A DNA stretch of 64,000 nucleotides, taken from the NCBI GenBank assembly GCA_963920765.1, contig OY987243.1, positions 14,818,001-14,882,000 on the forward strand, in the 5' to 3' direction. Made by a program: the position numbers and the translations under genes. The notes below the pieces were generated by a model. The model had not been told where the DNA came from. It saw nothing but the letters and a program-made list of their open reading frames with translations, and did no database searches. Positions 1-13,003 of the stretch are shown one piece after another. Within the stretch, counting starts at the first letter, position 1; every line of letters begins with the position of its first letter. The stretch is from Ulota crispa (Eukaryota; Streptophyta; Bryopsida; Orthotrichales; Orthotrichaceae).

Positions 1-251
1 CTTCACAGCACACGTACTAATCCACCAAGATAAACTCTCTTTGGAGACCACTTCGAAATAGGAGAAACATGCTCGTGGTTCTAATATTCCAAACCGTTGA
101 AAGGTAAGACGACCCAGTTCAAGGACACAAAGTAGCTGTTGATCTAATTACAACCTGGCTACAAATAGTCATCCCTCTAAGCTGCATTAGTACCAAACCA
201 AGACAGAGCGAGTGAGTGACAAGAGGCCAAAAGCACGATTCTTTTAAATAC
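1..251. other. intron or downstream part of the MMT gene
   Basis: This lies downstream of the last recognisable MMT exon on the minus strand. The donor GT is at positions 251-250. I could not find the next coding exon of the family here, so the segment is probably intron. The rest of the gene lies beyond the left edge. Confidence 0.5.
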
Positions 252-3200
252 CTGATTTTTCACCAAACCACAGACGATGGTGGCGTGCATGGGCATTGGA
301 TGAGATGCCAGGAATTGCAGAACACCGTTGGTTCCTGGTAAACTAGACAGCTCCAGATACTCCGAAATATCCAAAACCAGACGTGCTCCAATACTGGCCG
401 TTGCATCCAAAAGTAGTTCAAATGCAGTGGATGTCCGCATTTCGTAGTCAGCGAGACTTGTAACTACGAGCTGAGGTTTCAGGTTCTTCAATAATCGTAC
501 CAGTAGGTCGGATCGACGAGGCGCCTCCACCACTGTCACGGTATTGTTGGATTGAGGAATGGAACCTCCATTTGACCCCTAGAGTGTCCAAGGTGTTAGC
601 ACTACTAACATGCCAATGATTTAAAATTAACATAGCCAACAGCAAGCAGTAGGTTTTACCATTCATTTCTAAGAAACATCCAAAATGAGGCTTCATTGCA
701 AATTGACGTTGTGCATGGATTGAAAACCTCAGCAGGCAACGCCGTGAGCCATATCTTAGGCAGCCAACGGGTGAGAGCGGCGTCCACCAGTGCTAATCGA
801 GGCGAATATACACGAAGTACGTTCTCAATTGCTACAGCCCTTGAAGGAAGAACCATAACACTCTGCAAGGCCAGGCAAAAATTAGCCTACAATTCTTCAA
901 AATAGATTGAGTACCTCAAGCTGACATTAACTACTCCAGTGGAAAATAAAAATGGTGCTATGATTGTTCAACACTGCTGCGCATCTTCAATTAACTTACA
1001 GCAGGAGTGAGTGGGATATGGTGGTAAATCCTCATGAAACCCGCAATAAGGTTCCTAAATCGAGAGCTCCCAGCCGGGGATTCATGTGGAAAATAAGAAA
1101 GATCTTCAAGGCCACAAGCAAGATGTGCCAAAAATGGTATTTTTTCTTCCGCAGCTGATTCATCACTGAACGAGAGGTCTAAAGCTCCCCGAGTCTCTTG
1201 AAATCCATTGCCCAAAAACTTCGATATTGTCTTGACCTGTGACATGCAGACCTTTCTCCGGTTACTAACAATGAAGCAAATATAAAGGAACTGTAGAAGT
1301 TAGTCACAATAGCAAATATCATCATGGACTCTTAGCGGACCTTACTGCCAATGTCCAACTTGGCTAGCGGATATCCTCTCAGGAGATAACATCTGTATCG
1401 ACAAGCATCGGGACTCATCAATTTGAAAGTGTGCTCTTTCCTTGAAAATTTCACAAAAACATGTGCGGAAAAGAAGACATGCTTGTCACGACTTGACGTT
1501 GTTGAAACCAACGTTGCATACGGAAACAAAAGCCGAAACCGCCGTAGAACTATTGAGACATGCTAACTCTCTTTGCTGGAAACCTGGACCCGACAGGTAT
1601 CTAATGAGCGAACCTGGTTTGGCATCCTTAGCGTGCATTCATACACCGAAAGCCCATGGGAGATTTCGCCACCTGACTTCAAAAAGGCATATGCTGTTCT
1701 TGCACAAATAGGCTCTTCACTGACACGTCCCATGAAAAACTCAAACCGATGTCGTGTGTTTTTCTCAATTTCGACCAAAGCTAATATGTCAGTGTCTGGA
1801 GCCTGAGAACACAAAACAACAGGGGTTAACTTAAATATGACCACAAATATTCTATGGTCACATGTCCACAAGCATTTGTCCTTACCAATGGCAAGGTTGG
1901 TCTATCTGAATCAGTTTAGTGTTTCCATTCTAATGGTTATGGCAAATATGGCTAGCTAATTCTACTTTCATGTTGTTTAGAAAATTTCAGGTTACAGAGC
2001 TCGGATGTGTAGTTATAGAAGCCGGCTAGCCATATGGAGGAATGATGTAAGAGAAAGCAGGCATAAACCAACCTGGTTCACTCTAGTTTGCCACAATTTG
2101 TTGACATGAAATCCACGTCTGCTGAATACTCGCTCTGTCACAGCTTGACCAGGTCGACCTCCAATATTGAATATGAGCCTCCCAGTGGGTCTGATGATAG
2201 AAATGCCCTCTTCTGCGGCTCTTGCAATCAAACCTAACCCAAATTGATCCTCGACAAAACCCTGCAATCGAGATCTCACATAGCTTAACCAATGATAGAG
2301 CAACTGAGTCACTGCCCTTTGCCTGCTCTTTTACCATTCCCATTAGGATTAGGATTTGCTAGACGCGCTGACATTGTCAAGATGATCTGTTTGCACGACT
2401 GTCTTCTATGAGAGCTAAACATTTGTAAGGGGGTAGAAATACCCATGAAGACAGCAGACCATCACGCTGCACCAACGCAGCTCCTGCGTATCGATTTTTC
2501 CCATGCCAAAAAGAAAGCATACAACATTATCATTTTCACAATAGAAAGAAGGTGGCGTTCACAGTAGTACAAACCTGAAGACCACAGTAGTTGCTGAGAG
2601 AGTGTAGAAACTCTTCACTGGCATTCTCGGTAACGAGCTTGGACATCGCGGTTGGATCAGGATTCAGGATCTACACAATAGATCAGAATCAATCAGGTAC
2701 CGTATCTGACATTTCAATGAACAGAATTGCATAGAAGCGCGGAATTTAAAGCACAAAATTAAGATATTGAACAACTTTTGCTATTTAAAAAGAGCCTCCT
2801 GCAGGATACCCTCAAGTATGACAGAAGTGTAGCACCTGTGGTATACAACCGACGATGAGGTCCATTGTCAACTTCTGCTCTCTGCAGTAGCCGAGCAAGT
2901 CCGAAACATAGAATTCCACTCTATCCAGAAGACTCTTGCCCTCATGGTCCAGAACAGGCAATCCATCATTGTTTAGTGCATTCAAGTATAAGTTGATCCA
3001 GGCCGCCTTGATTGCCCTCGGATTAATATCAAGCCCAATGACCTGAAATCATTCCCACGATCATCCATCTTTGTTTACAACGTTCCCAACCTCCTCAGAC
3101 AGACAAGTCAAACTCAGAGAATCACTAGTTCGGAACCGCAGTGCAGTCCTGGCGGCAATTCAGTAACAAAGATTTCCAAGAATACACGAAAATTACCTTT

Positions 3201-4057
3201 CGCGGCTGCCATCGCTCAGCCATCGCAATTGACACCCATCCATTGCCGCATCCCAGCTCTGTCACATCCCGATTTCTAAACCCTGTGTCTGGATGCCTGC
3301 TGATGCCCTCAAAGAAAGTGAACGACCAATCCTCGGGAACAAAAATGCTCGGTAACTCCAGTAAAGTCAGGCTTTTCCTATTCACGTCGAAACCTAATCA
3401 CGAGACAAAAAGAGGTCAGTTCAGGATACGTAGGGTTGACTGCGTGACTTTAAATTACCTTAATATAAAAGAATTCAAATGGTTTTTCAATATTTGTATA
3501 TATAAGTTCCAGCTTTTTTTAATCGGACCAAAACACAACAAGAAGCAACATTCTCTGATACAATGTATGAAAATTCTTTGCATTAGACCGGTCCTTGATC
3601 TCAAATAAGCATTTTACAGATAAGAATGAGTGTAATACTGCCTGCATTGACACGAGATTACACTAACGCTTCCTCGAGCATAAGATTGAGCAAAAACATA
3701 AGGTCCACATAGATATGATAGCAAGGACAAAAATTAATTGGTCAATTTCATCACACATGAAGAATTACAGCTTCGTAAGTTATACAAGTACTGAAGGCAG
3801 TTCATCGTACCTTCGTAATCACTAAGCGAGAGCTGATGTAATCGAAAATGGTAGACAGCCATGGCGTCTACACCAGGCGCTTCTTTGAGCACATACTTCT
3901 CCACGGCCGCCAGAAGCTTACGTGCATCAGCACGCGTATCCTCATTGTGTAACCTCTCCAGCACTCCCTTGATCACATTGTACGCATTGTCGCCTGAAAC
4001 CTTGCATTGCGCCAGAAACTCCTTCACCTCCGCCTCGCTTATGGTCGTCATCCCCAT
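252..4057 (-). CDS. MMT: methionine S-methyltransferase, 5' nine exons (partial)
   Basis: This enzyme methylates methionine with S-adenosylmethionine to give S-methylmethionine, a cytosolic plant sulfur storage and transport compound. Coding exons on the minus strand are 4057-3811, 3393-3197, 3042-2836, 2670-2575, 2261-2073, 1802-1614, 1236-1000, 862-728 and 578-252. They join in frame to 608 codons, the N-terminal part of a family of about 1,090 residues. Residues 1-83 carry the family-typical start (FLAQCKVSGDNAYNVIKGVL). The SAM-binding motif ELGCGNGW is at about residues 126-133, followed by GLDINPRA and GCIPQILNPDP. Exons 6-9 begin the aminotransferase-like C-terminal half (EIEKNTRHRFEFFMG, PSRAVAIENVLR, VIEAPR-like VVEAPR). 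The ATG at 4057 was chosen; a second in-frame ATG two codons later is equally possible. No internal stop or frameshift was seen, so the gene looks intact as far as it is visible. Exon 8 is ended at 728 because that donor restores the family sequence across the junction. Confidence 0.93.
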
Positions 4058-4257
4058 CGGAACTCTCTCCGGTTCCCTTCCACCACCCTAACCCTTACGC
4101 AATACAAAATTGACAGTCAGTCCTCCTCCTTCCAGTCCTTCAATCTGCACAGCACAACCGACACGCACACAATCAGAGCGCCATATCCAATGCATCACTT
4201 CAAATCAAAACCAGAGCGCCTTCTAAGCCTGCCTTCCCTCAGCATAACACTACATAC

Positions 4258-4838
4258 TCGACCGTTACCTCGGGAATCACAACCGAGAGGCGATGTCATA
4301 AATTGGAGAAACAGAGGATCAAGCTCGCTCGCTGAAAACACACTCGACCTCGCACAAGTGAGAGCGAAATTTTAAAAACCGAATCGGAACGGCGTGGAGA
4401 CAGAGAGCGCAATTAGTGCGCACAATGTTGATGAAGATCGGTCCAGGCGACAACGACACGCGTATCCACGCACGAACTAAAACACATAACACTATACACT
4501 CGATCGTTACCTCAGGAATCGCAACCGAGAGGCAATGGCGTAAATTGGAGAAACAGAGGATCAAGCTCACTCACTGAAAACATACTCGACCTTGCACAAG
4601 TGAGAGCGAATTTACATACCGAAATGGAACGGCGTGGAAAGACAGAGCGCATTTAGTGCGAGGCGATGGCAGAAATTGGAGAAACAGAGGACGATGCTCA
4701 CTCACTGAAAACACACTCGACCTCGCACAAGTGAGAGCGGATTTGAATACCGAATCAGAACGGCGTGGAGAAAGAGCCACAAGGTTGATGGAGATCGGTC
4801 CAGGCGACAACGACACGCGTATCCACGTACGAACTAAA
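4258..4838. repeat. three tandem copies of a segment upstream of MMT
   Basis: A unit of up to 242 bp occurs at 4258-4499, in truncated form at 4500-4659, and again at about 4660-4838. All copies contain AATTGGAGAAACAGAGGA, then ACTCGACCTCGCACAAGTGA and GGAACGGCGTGGA. Copies 1 and 3 also share GATCGGTCCAGGCGACAACG and ACACGCGTATCCACG. The array starts about 200 bp upstream of the MMT start codon, so it probably covers the promoter or 5' leader. Short open frames across it are by-products of the repetition. Confidence 0.8.
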
Positions 4839-5188
4839 AACAGAATGGCGGAGATCATCAATCCGTAACAAAAGCGAGGCGTAATGATGCTGCGTCATGC
4901 GATGAGAATGGGATTCGATCTTCAGGAACAGTTCGATTGATCCATCGGACGGAAAAAGGCTGGCCGAGAGAAGAGAAGAGATCGAGTGAGGCGGCGACGA
5001 CGGTGGTGGTGGCGACGAAGCATGAGTCATGACAGCGGTGACGCCATCGCCAGCGACTCCCTCGGCAACAGGCCGTCAAAATCTTCGCACTCAATTCCCA
5101 CGATCACAGAAATAATCCTGAACTGGTGATGAAGGAATACAAAATTAGGGCTACGTGGCCAGGAAGCCCAAGTGTCATTTTTATGAAT

Positions 5189-5714
5189 TAAGGTAGGAGG
5201 TTCTGAAATGGAGCATATAAGGGCTGAAACTGAATTTGGGAGGTGAAACTCATTGAAATATTTTTCAGTAAAATTTCCTTGAAAGAAAAGAGGAATTGGC
5301 ATCTAACTCAAGTTGTTTCATATTTTTTGGAGTTTTGTGGAATTTGTTATGAGATTTTGAAGTGGAAAAATTGTAGGTCTCTAAAATGGTGCACCTCCTC
5401 AAATGTGTATTAGAGGGTTTCATATATCTCAAAAAACAATGAACAAATGGTCGTGAACGAGTTTTTGTTCACCGGTGAATTTGCTATGATGACCTCCGAG
5501 AGGTTGTCATGGCTTGTTCACGTAGTAACTTGCTCATGTTTTTCACAAATCTTATTCACGTGAACGATTTTGGTGTTGAATTGCATATGTGAAACCCCCT
5601 ATTGTTTGTACATTGTTGAAGGGCTATGAAAAACAACATGTACAAACAAAGTACATTTGAGGAGGTGCATGCACCATTTTAGAGCATTCACTAGTTTAGA
5701 ACCTCCCTACCTTA
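5189..5714. mobile_element. TA-flanked foldback MITE, AGGTAG family
   Basis: The left end reads TA then AGGTAGGAGGTTC; the right end reads GAACCTCCCTACCT then TA. Inside, AAATGGTGCACCTCCTCAAATG is mirrored by CATTTGAGGAGGTGCATGCACCATTT, so the element folds back. The copy at 16970-17285 shares the internal sequence. There is no coding capacity. The TA duplication suggests a Tc1/mariner-type mover; that is inference. Confidence 0.7.
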
Positions 5715-8536
5715 GTGCAAGTGGCTCAAAGTACTCCAAAATGTGCTAACAAGTTTCAAACAAATTTCAAACATCATTGTGGTATTGTCATAAAATTAAT
5801 TTGGCATGAGTTTTGCAAAATTGAGCCACATTGGTGAAAAGGGAGTTGATATATTTACCATCCTTTTTTTACTATTCTACTGTACCTACTATATATGACC
5901 AATATTTACAATAGGAAACATGCACATGAATCTTGATTAAGTCAATGATGAAAAATGTAAAATTACTTTATTTTTTAGTTTTGACATTTAGCTGACATGA
6001 AATATTGCATCATTTTCTTATGCCTCAAAATTCAAGTGGCTCCTTATAAGTTACAAGCTAATATACATTTCAAAAATGTAGATATTAAAATGTACTACTA
6101 ATGATTATGATAGTTTTCATATCATGAAAATGGTTTGATTGTCTATTTAGTTTCAACCTATTCAATTCTCAATGAATGATTGTCTTTTTACCTTAATATT
6201 GTAGATTCTATTTGTATGCCACTTTTTGTTTAATTTTTTATTTGTCAAAGGTAAATTCAAATAAGTCTGCACAAATTTTATTTTGAATGCATGCTAACTA
6301 ATATTTGTCTAGTGAGTGAAAAATAATTGATTGTGTTTCAATATTTTACCCAAGTACGTCCAAAAGTGCCTCATAATATCCCATCAAAGTAGCCTCAATG
6401 GCAACCCTGCAAATGAGGTAGTAAAAGAGTTTAACCAGTTGTTTAATGGACTCTTGTAAGTAGTGAGTTGTATTACAAATGAAGAGATCCAATGCCTTTG
6501 AGTAATTTGGTAAATTGGAAAGGGGGCTAACACAAGAATTGGCACCTATAGTGTAATTTAATACTTGACACAAGCTTGGCTAAACCTAGAGAAATGGAAG
6601 TAAAAAAGTTTGACATGGAATGTGATTGCTTCAAAAATTTGCAAGAAAACGAGGTCACTTGAAATTGATATTTTTTCTTTTTTTTTTTAAAATAGGCTCA
6701 GTTACCATCACAACACTATTGACTACACCTTTCTGCTTCACTTGACATACACAATAACAAGTTGCAAAATACTGCTTAAAAGCTCTACATTGATATGCTC
6801 TACCTAAATGTGTTAATTACTATTTTCATTGGATTTTTTTTTCTTGTCTCTTCCATTTTACTGATACGGTACCCACATGTTGCGGTTATTGAGGCTGCTC
6901 TCAGGTCACGACCGATTGACAAAATTCAAAATACCACCTAGATCATCTCTGCCAAGGAGACTTTTAGATGAACTTCATCTCAGAAGATGATAGTTTAAAT
7001 GTGGATGAACATGTGATAATGGATGAATGTGCGATAATGGATGAATATGCAATAATAGATGAATGTAAATAAAGGATGAATGTGGATGATTTCTTGGTCG
7101 TCGTCACCTTGTTTGGTGAGCTTTTCCAATTGAAACTGTGGTTATGGCAATGGCAATGGCCCTAGACCTCCGCAACAATTGCGCTTTCCGAGTGGAGATG
7201 AGATTCTGCTTTCAAGTACACTCCGAGGATGTTTTCTTTGGAATCGTTATCTGCGCTTGTTGTTCTATCTGGAGATTTCCTTCTTTGGATCGCGGAGGCA
7301 AAGATTGGAAGGAATTGAGCTGAGTCCGCGCGAGCTTGGTATGGTTGGGATATGGAGGCAGATGGAGGAGCTGCAAGAATTTGTAGTGGGACGACCACTG
7401 GCTACTTGCCACCACAATTCAGGTAATTTATTTGTGATTTTTCTGGACTTGATTGATCTTATGGTGAATGAATTTGGAAATTTAAGTCGCTTGACTTTTA
7501 TGTTGAGGTATTTGATATTGTGCTAGAAATGTTTGTTTTGCTGCTTTTGAAACTATTTTAGATTTGTTTAAATAAAAAATTTGATATCAACTCTGGCTAC
7601 AAATACAGCAACAAGCAATTGCCCGGGCCTTCTTAAGTGTTGTAAGAGGAAAACACAATAAAGAAGAACTTGGATTAATCTTAAGATAACTGGCTTGGTT
7701 GATAGAATTTACTTCGAGGAGTTGTGCACTCTCTGTTACGAGGTCTAATGGTGTTAATTGAAACAAATTTTTATTGCCTATGAGACAGTAAATTTGCTTT
7801 CTCAGGAAATTGACTTTCTCATAATGTTCTCCTAGAAGCTTTTTGAAGACCTTTGCAGATTTTGGGATGCCAAGGAGTGCAATTTTGTGCAGGGTTTAGG
7901 ATTTAGGGCTTTGCAACCTTGATGGCCCTTGTATTTTGTGAACGCTCTCTTTCCTTAATGGCATTATTAATTCAAGTTCTTAACTGATAGAGTTTTAATG
8001 GAAATGAATGTAGAGAAATTGATCACTCAATAATATTAACGCTATAAAATCTAGAGTATTTCTTCTTTGTAATTTGACAGCTCTATCAAGTTCTTTATGT
8101 GCAAAACAGTAGAAATCAGAACGTGTCTAATGTTGTAACATATACCCGCATCGATCATATCATCACTTCTTCTGGCCATCTCTCCCTTTCAATTTGTTTT
8201 TGCTCATTACTTAGTTTGAATGACATGAATCAACTTAAAATTATGATTTTCCTCTTTACTAATTTAAAATTATGCATTTGACACAATTTGCACTTTGGAA
8301 ATAACAGGATTGGACAGAATCTCATAGGTGTATGGATGATCCAAATTATTTGACTTACTGAAAGTGGAATTCTTAAAATACTTATTTGTAATTAGATGAT
8401 TGTAATAATGAATTGGAGATTTCTATTAAGGATCTTAGCTCTAAAGACTGGCTAGAATTATCATTAAGTACTACAGTTTTCAAACTTTGTGAATTAAAGA
8501 GTTCGTAACGGGTTCCTCTAGAGCGTAAGGGTTAGC
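5715..8536. other. intergenic, AT-rich; one weak candidate exon
   Basis: No confident gene was found. At 6997-7092 a degenerate tandem run of GATGAATGTG-like words occurs. An ATG at 7341 opens a frame (MVGIWRQMEELQEFVVGRPL) ending at a consensus donor at 7422/7423. This could be a 5' exon of the dihydrouridine synthase pseudogene downstream, but I could not connect it and do not recognise it. Confidence 0.4.
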
Positions 8537-11500
8537 AATCAAAAGATTGACGTGCAAAGCAATGTAGACCCAATGATGGATTGGACGGACAACCATTATC
8601 AAACTCTTGCTTGTCATATATCTAAGCATGCATGGCTGTACACTGAGATGGTAGTTGCCAACACAATCAACTACTAGCAAGACAATCTTGTGAGCTTCTC
8701 TTTCTAGTAGAGTTGATCGTCAAGAGTTCTAGAAGGCTTTGGACTCCCTATTTTTATTAGGATCTTGACTCTATTCTCTGCCAAAGTGCTTTTGTCGCGT
8801 GCTTTTTGTTGAGTAAATGTGGGGCTTGACTCTTTGTATCTGTGTTGTGTGAGCTATTTTCAGAACATTTACTCTTGATCTGTGGCTAAGTGATTTCAGG
8901 ATAAAATACTGAAGTTCTCAGAAGCCCAGCATCCTATAGTGTTGCAGTTAGGCGGTAACAACCCTAAGAGGCTTTTCAAAGCATCTTAGCTTGCAAGTTC
9001 TTACAAATACAATGAAATCAATTTGAAGTAAGCATTTTTATCTCCACATAGTGCTTCTGTTTCTAGTGAACTGTCTGTATTTAGTGTGCAAGTTAATTTA
9101 TGGTAGTTTTTTGAAGTGACTTGAGATCTATTTGAATTGAATCCTTTTGGAGGCTATTGACCTGCTTTTGTTCAAATCAGTTTCCTTACGGTATTGATGT
9201 TACGTTGGTGTTTCAATTTGCAGTTGTGGATGCCCCAGTGATAAAGTCTCTAGCTACTGTTTTGGTGCCTCTCTTATGCTCAAGCCTGAGGTACTATTTG
9301 TACAAATTATGCTATTACATTCACGGAATTTTGCAGAAATAAGATCATAGACTTTCTCTTATTTGATGATGATTTTATATTAATTGCTGTATCGTGTTTC
9401 AACGGTTTAGCGATTTGAAAGTAGATACGTTGGTTTTCTACGGCCTACCCTTGAGAAGTTTTCATGCTGAAGGCGCTTTTTTTTTATCCTTCTTGATATT
9501 CATGAGTTAATCGTTTTCATCTCCCTTCGAATGACTAATTTTTGCTATTCTAACGAAGACTGTTCATCGATTCGAATTTGAATGGAGATGTAATAGAAAG
9601 TCATCAAATTTGAGCATTCAATAACTTCAAGCTGGAAGATTGTGTACTGTGTTGTTGGAATTCTCTTGCTGTTTACGCACATGTATTTGGTATTTTTGCA
9701 GCTTGTTGGTCAATGCGTGACGACCATTGCAGAGGGCTGCCTGGGGACTTCTATTACTGTCAACTGCCAAATAGGGGTTGATAACTTTGACTCTTACGAG
9801 TTTCTCCATAATTATCTGATGCATCTTGTACATGCAGCTAATATATTTGAACTACACTTTTGATTGGTTTCGTTTCAAATATTAGAAGTGGAACGGTAGG
9901 TCCCAATCCACAAGTCAAGAAAGAGTTTTGCCTTGGCGTTTGGAACATTGGACTGCTAAAGATACGGAAATGCTGTGTTTTTGCACAAAGTGCACTTTAG
10001 AACTGAACTACCAACTGCGTGTGTGATGTTGCTTGACTTAGATGAGTTCGTTAGGATAGTATCATCAACTTCACTAGCGGAACACTTCATTATACATGCA
10101 CAAAAAGCCATACTCAAGGGATTGACTCTGGCTGCAAATCAAACTGTCCCCCCTCTCAAGTGAGTGCTCATGGATGGGGCAGATTCCTTGAATTGTTGTT
10201 TTGACCCGTACTCCCTTTTGCATTTGTATCTCGACATTTTATTTTATTTATTTTCCTTTTAATGTAAAAGATATGAATATTTTTACGCCTTGATTTGCGA
10301 CTTTCCAAATCTCAAGTCCACATTAAACGGCGGGGTACTCAGCATTCACCAAATTAACTTTTTGAGCTTCACGGTGCATTGTATTCTAATGGCCTTGAAA
10401 TGCCATTATTTACACTTTTCTTTACATTGAATGGTTTTTGTTCCTCGTAAGTGGCTCTCTATATTTGTGACATTATGGATTTGGTTAGAATCAGGAGTAA
10501 TGATGACTGCAATCAAGTTAATAGTTTGATTGTGCCTACGTGGTTGACCTTGCAATATATGTGTCAGGTCAACAAAGCCTTGCAAAGAGGAGCCTTTAGA
10601 GTTATGCTGGGGTGTGCAGCTTACACTATGTGACCAATACAATCCTCAAGTTCATTTCAGCAAATCTTCTATGCGGGTGCCGCTGAAGCGGCTCATTTAT
10701 TTTTATTTAAAATACGTCATTATCTTTATGTGAATACGCATGCACTGAAAAAAAATTTATGTCTGCGACGCAGTCCTTGGAGTATTCTTGGCAATGTTGG
10801 TAATATTGTCTATGGCGATGCGACACCTAGATTGACTCAGCGTCAGGTTCTATCTTAAGCGCAAGACATTTCCTCAGAAAATTTGAATAAGTAATCAGCT
10901 TAGATTCTAGCTGATTTATGCTTAGAATTGAAGTTGTAGCAAGTGCTTTGTATGACGATTCTAAAGGATTATTGGACTGAGTTTGAAGTTTTCACAGTTA
11001 ATAGTCGATGCAGCTTTTGGAGAAGTATGTGAAATATGCTGATGCTGAGCTTCATAAAGACGGTCACAAAAAACCTAGAGTTAGACAAGTAGCGCAGGTA
11101 TTTTTACTTCTTCATTTTCTGCAGCTTCATCCTGGGAATGCAGACCTTTCATCAACTGTAGATTTTTTGATTTCATGTCCGTGCATGTTGGCAACTGATA
11201 TGGATTGGATTTCCTTTGGTTTGAACAGCCTTTGTTAGGTTTATTCCACTCTGAGAAAGGTGTAGGTTGTTGGAGACGGGCGGTTGAAGAATCTATACGA
11301 GGTTGCTAGGTGGGGCAGACGTCACTTTGTATTAGTGTATTCAAGAGAGGTGTGCATTGGGGATAAGAAAATGATGTGATAAGGGGAACTAGTTAAATAA
11401 TGCAAATTAAAATAGAAGTTTTTGTTGTTTTGTGACTACAAACAATTGCACTTGTTACTTCAAAAGTCATATCCTATTCTTGTTTTCAATTTAATTTTGA

Positions 11501-11838
11501 GATCTTTCAACGATTTAATTTCCCTTATTTGGATTTTTGCATTTTGCTATTTTACTTTGCTGTATCTTCAAGCAATGTACAACACTTATGCATGTGTGTT
11601 TCTGTGGTTTTTCTTTTTACAGACTATCCGTGCCCTTTTAAATGAAACACTTCGTGTGATACCAGATTCTGTACTCAATTCTTTGCCACACCTTGAAGCT
11701 TCCTCTGACTCTTTGCTTGCTGACTTGGGCTCCCTTCCTCTTGCACCTTCTTTTTGTCCTGTTGAGCCTTTCCAAGGTCTTGACCGTAGTGCTAGTCAGT
11801 TCCCAAGGACAGAAGCTCTTGTCAATGGACATGTGTAG
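8537..11838 (+). pseudogene. tRNA-dihydrouridine synthase A-like pseudogene
   Basis: Intact members reduce uridine in tRNA to dihydrouridine with FMN. Exon remnants: about 8537-8689 ([18 protein letters not shown]), 8900-9027 (QHPIVLQLGG), 9224-9290 (CGCPS..., catalytic-type CFGASLM), 9702 to about 9830 (IGVDNFDSY), 10042-10159 (EHFIIHAQKA, PPLK), 10271 to about 10350 (DFPNLK, NGG), 10568-10629 (ALQRGAFRVMLG), 10774-10846 (PWSILGNV), 11005-11097 (LLEKYVKYAD), 11229-11309 (PLLGLFHSE) and 11623-11838 (LNETLRVIPDSVL). The order matches the whole family. In-frame TAGs are at 8675-8677, 8987-8989 and 11307-11309; at least the first two sit where the family has Gln or a similar residue. Family arginines are replaced by Cys or Gln: HYR to HYQ, LAR to LAC, CRIG to CQIG, H-x-RKA to HAQKA, GRA to GCA. 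The donor after the 10271 exon is missing. The N-terminal targeting part was not found. Confidence 0.85.
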
Positions 11839-13003
11839 AGGAGCTCTCTCAATTGTCTGGATCTGAGAATTTTAGTTGTAGAAGAACAATTTTAGCATAG
11901 ATCTTTAGCGTGCAACCTTGGACTTCAGTTTTATCTAGTTTTCATGCTCAACTTGTGGGTGGCCTAAAACTGCTGCTGTTTTATAGCCTCCACTAATACT
12001 CAAGGCATTGGTAGACTTAGTAGTTGTTACATGATTTTTAGAGATCATTCCTTAAAGCGAGTGGCATTGTGGAATTGACTGGTTAGGAAACGTATCTAGG
12101 ATATTGATCTCATTTGATAAGCCTTACTGTGTATGATATGCGCCATGGAAATAAGCAAGAGTCGTTTTACTCTTACCAAGAGCCATTGTACTTGGATACC
12201 TTAGGCTACTCCTTGTGATCTATCACGTTCGTAATTACCATGTACCTTTTTCATTTCGTTTAATCTCTGCTACATGTCATTTGTACGCCATCATGGTTTA
12301 CTGTATGCCTACTACATGTGATCTAGCACATCTTGATCTAACAATATTGGCAAGATGTAGGAAGTGTTGTGGACTGTTGAACCATGATTGCGTTGAAGCC
12401 TTATTGGGAAACGCACCCATTGGGATACTGCCAAACATTGTGCACCCCATGGTGCACCAACCGACACTAGCATGACTTCACCCACAACCTCTTGCCGGTT
12501 GAGGCCTGGTTAGGTAATTATGGTCCTTTTTCCATCGTTTCACCTTCAAAGGTGCGTGTCAATATCACTGTGTTTTATTTTCATTTCTGGTATTCGATTC
12601 CATTTCTTCCAATCTTTTGTTTGATTCTGCAATTTCATTTGGTGGTTTGCTCATCCTTCCGTTTTTCTTTATCCCTCGTGAACCATTTAATGTATACAAA
12701 CATATAATCTATTCTTAATTTCATCGGCTTCAACTCTTCTCGTGAGTAAGCTAGGTCACAATTCAAGAGATTGGTTTCGGTCAATTGACTGTTCAGTGCA
12801 TAAATCAACATAAGCAAGGTAGGAGAACCTTAAACTGACTACGGTTCCTATCATTAGACTAATTGCTTTTTTTTAAAAGATCTAGTTAGGAAACGAAAGG
12901 TGCTTCTATCGCATATTTGCAGGAGGGTTCAAAATACTAGTAAAAGATGATCTAATACTAACACAAGGTCTAGAAGTTAAATGATCTACATCCTCGTAAT
13001 TCA
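11839..13003. other. intergenic, no gene recognised
   Basis: This is the sequence downstream of the dihydrouridine synthase remnant. Short open frames at 12215-12475 and 12492-12707 show no family motif and no conserved-looking context. Confidence 0.4.

Noticed and set aside
4319-4868. Several open frames upstream of MMT
   Set aside because: They arise from the tandem repeats and repeat their own sequence; none has protein-like features.
8675-11309. UAG read as glutamine (a reassigned code) to explain the three TAGs in the dihydrouridine synthase gene
   Set aside because: The bZIP and cytosine deaminase genes appear to end at TAG, and the same locus has lost conserved arginines and a splice donor. 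Decay explains all of these; a reassigned code explains only the TAGs.
8537-11838. U-to-C RNA editing restoring UAG to CAG, known from some non-seed plants
   Set aside because: That editing acts on organelle transcripts. This locus has spliceosomal introns and lies among nuclear genes.
12215-12707. Two short plus-strand frames as genes
   Set aside because: No motif, no splice continuity with the coding remnant at 13 kb and ordinary AT-rich composition.
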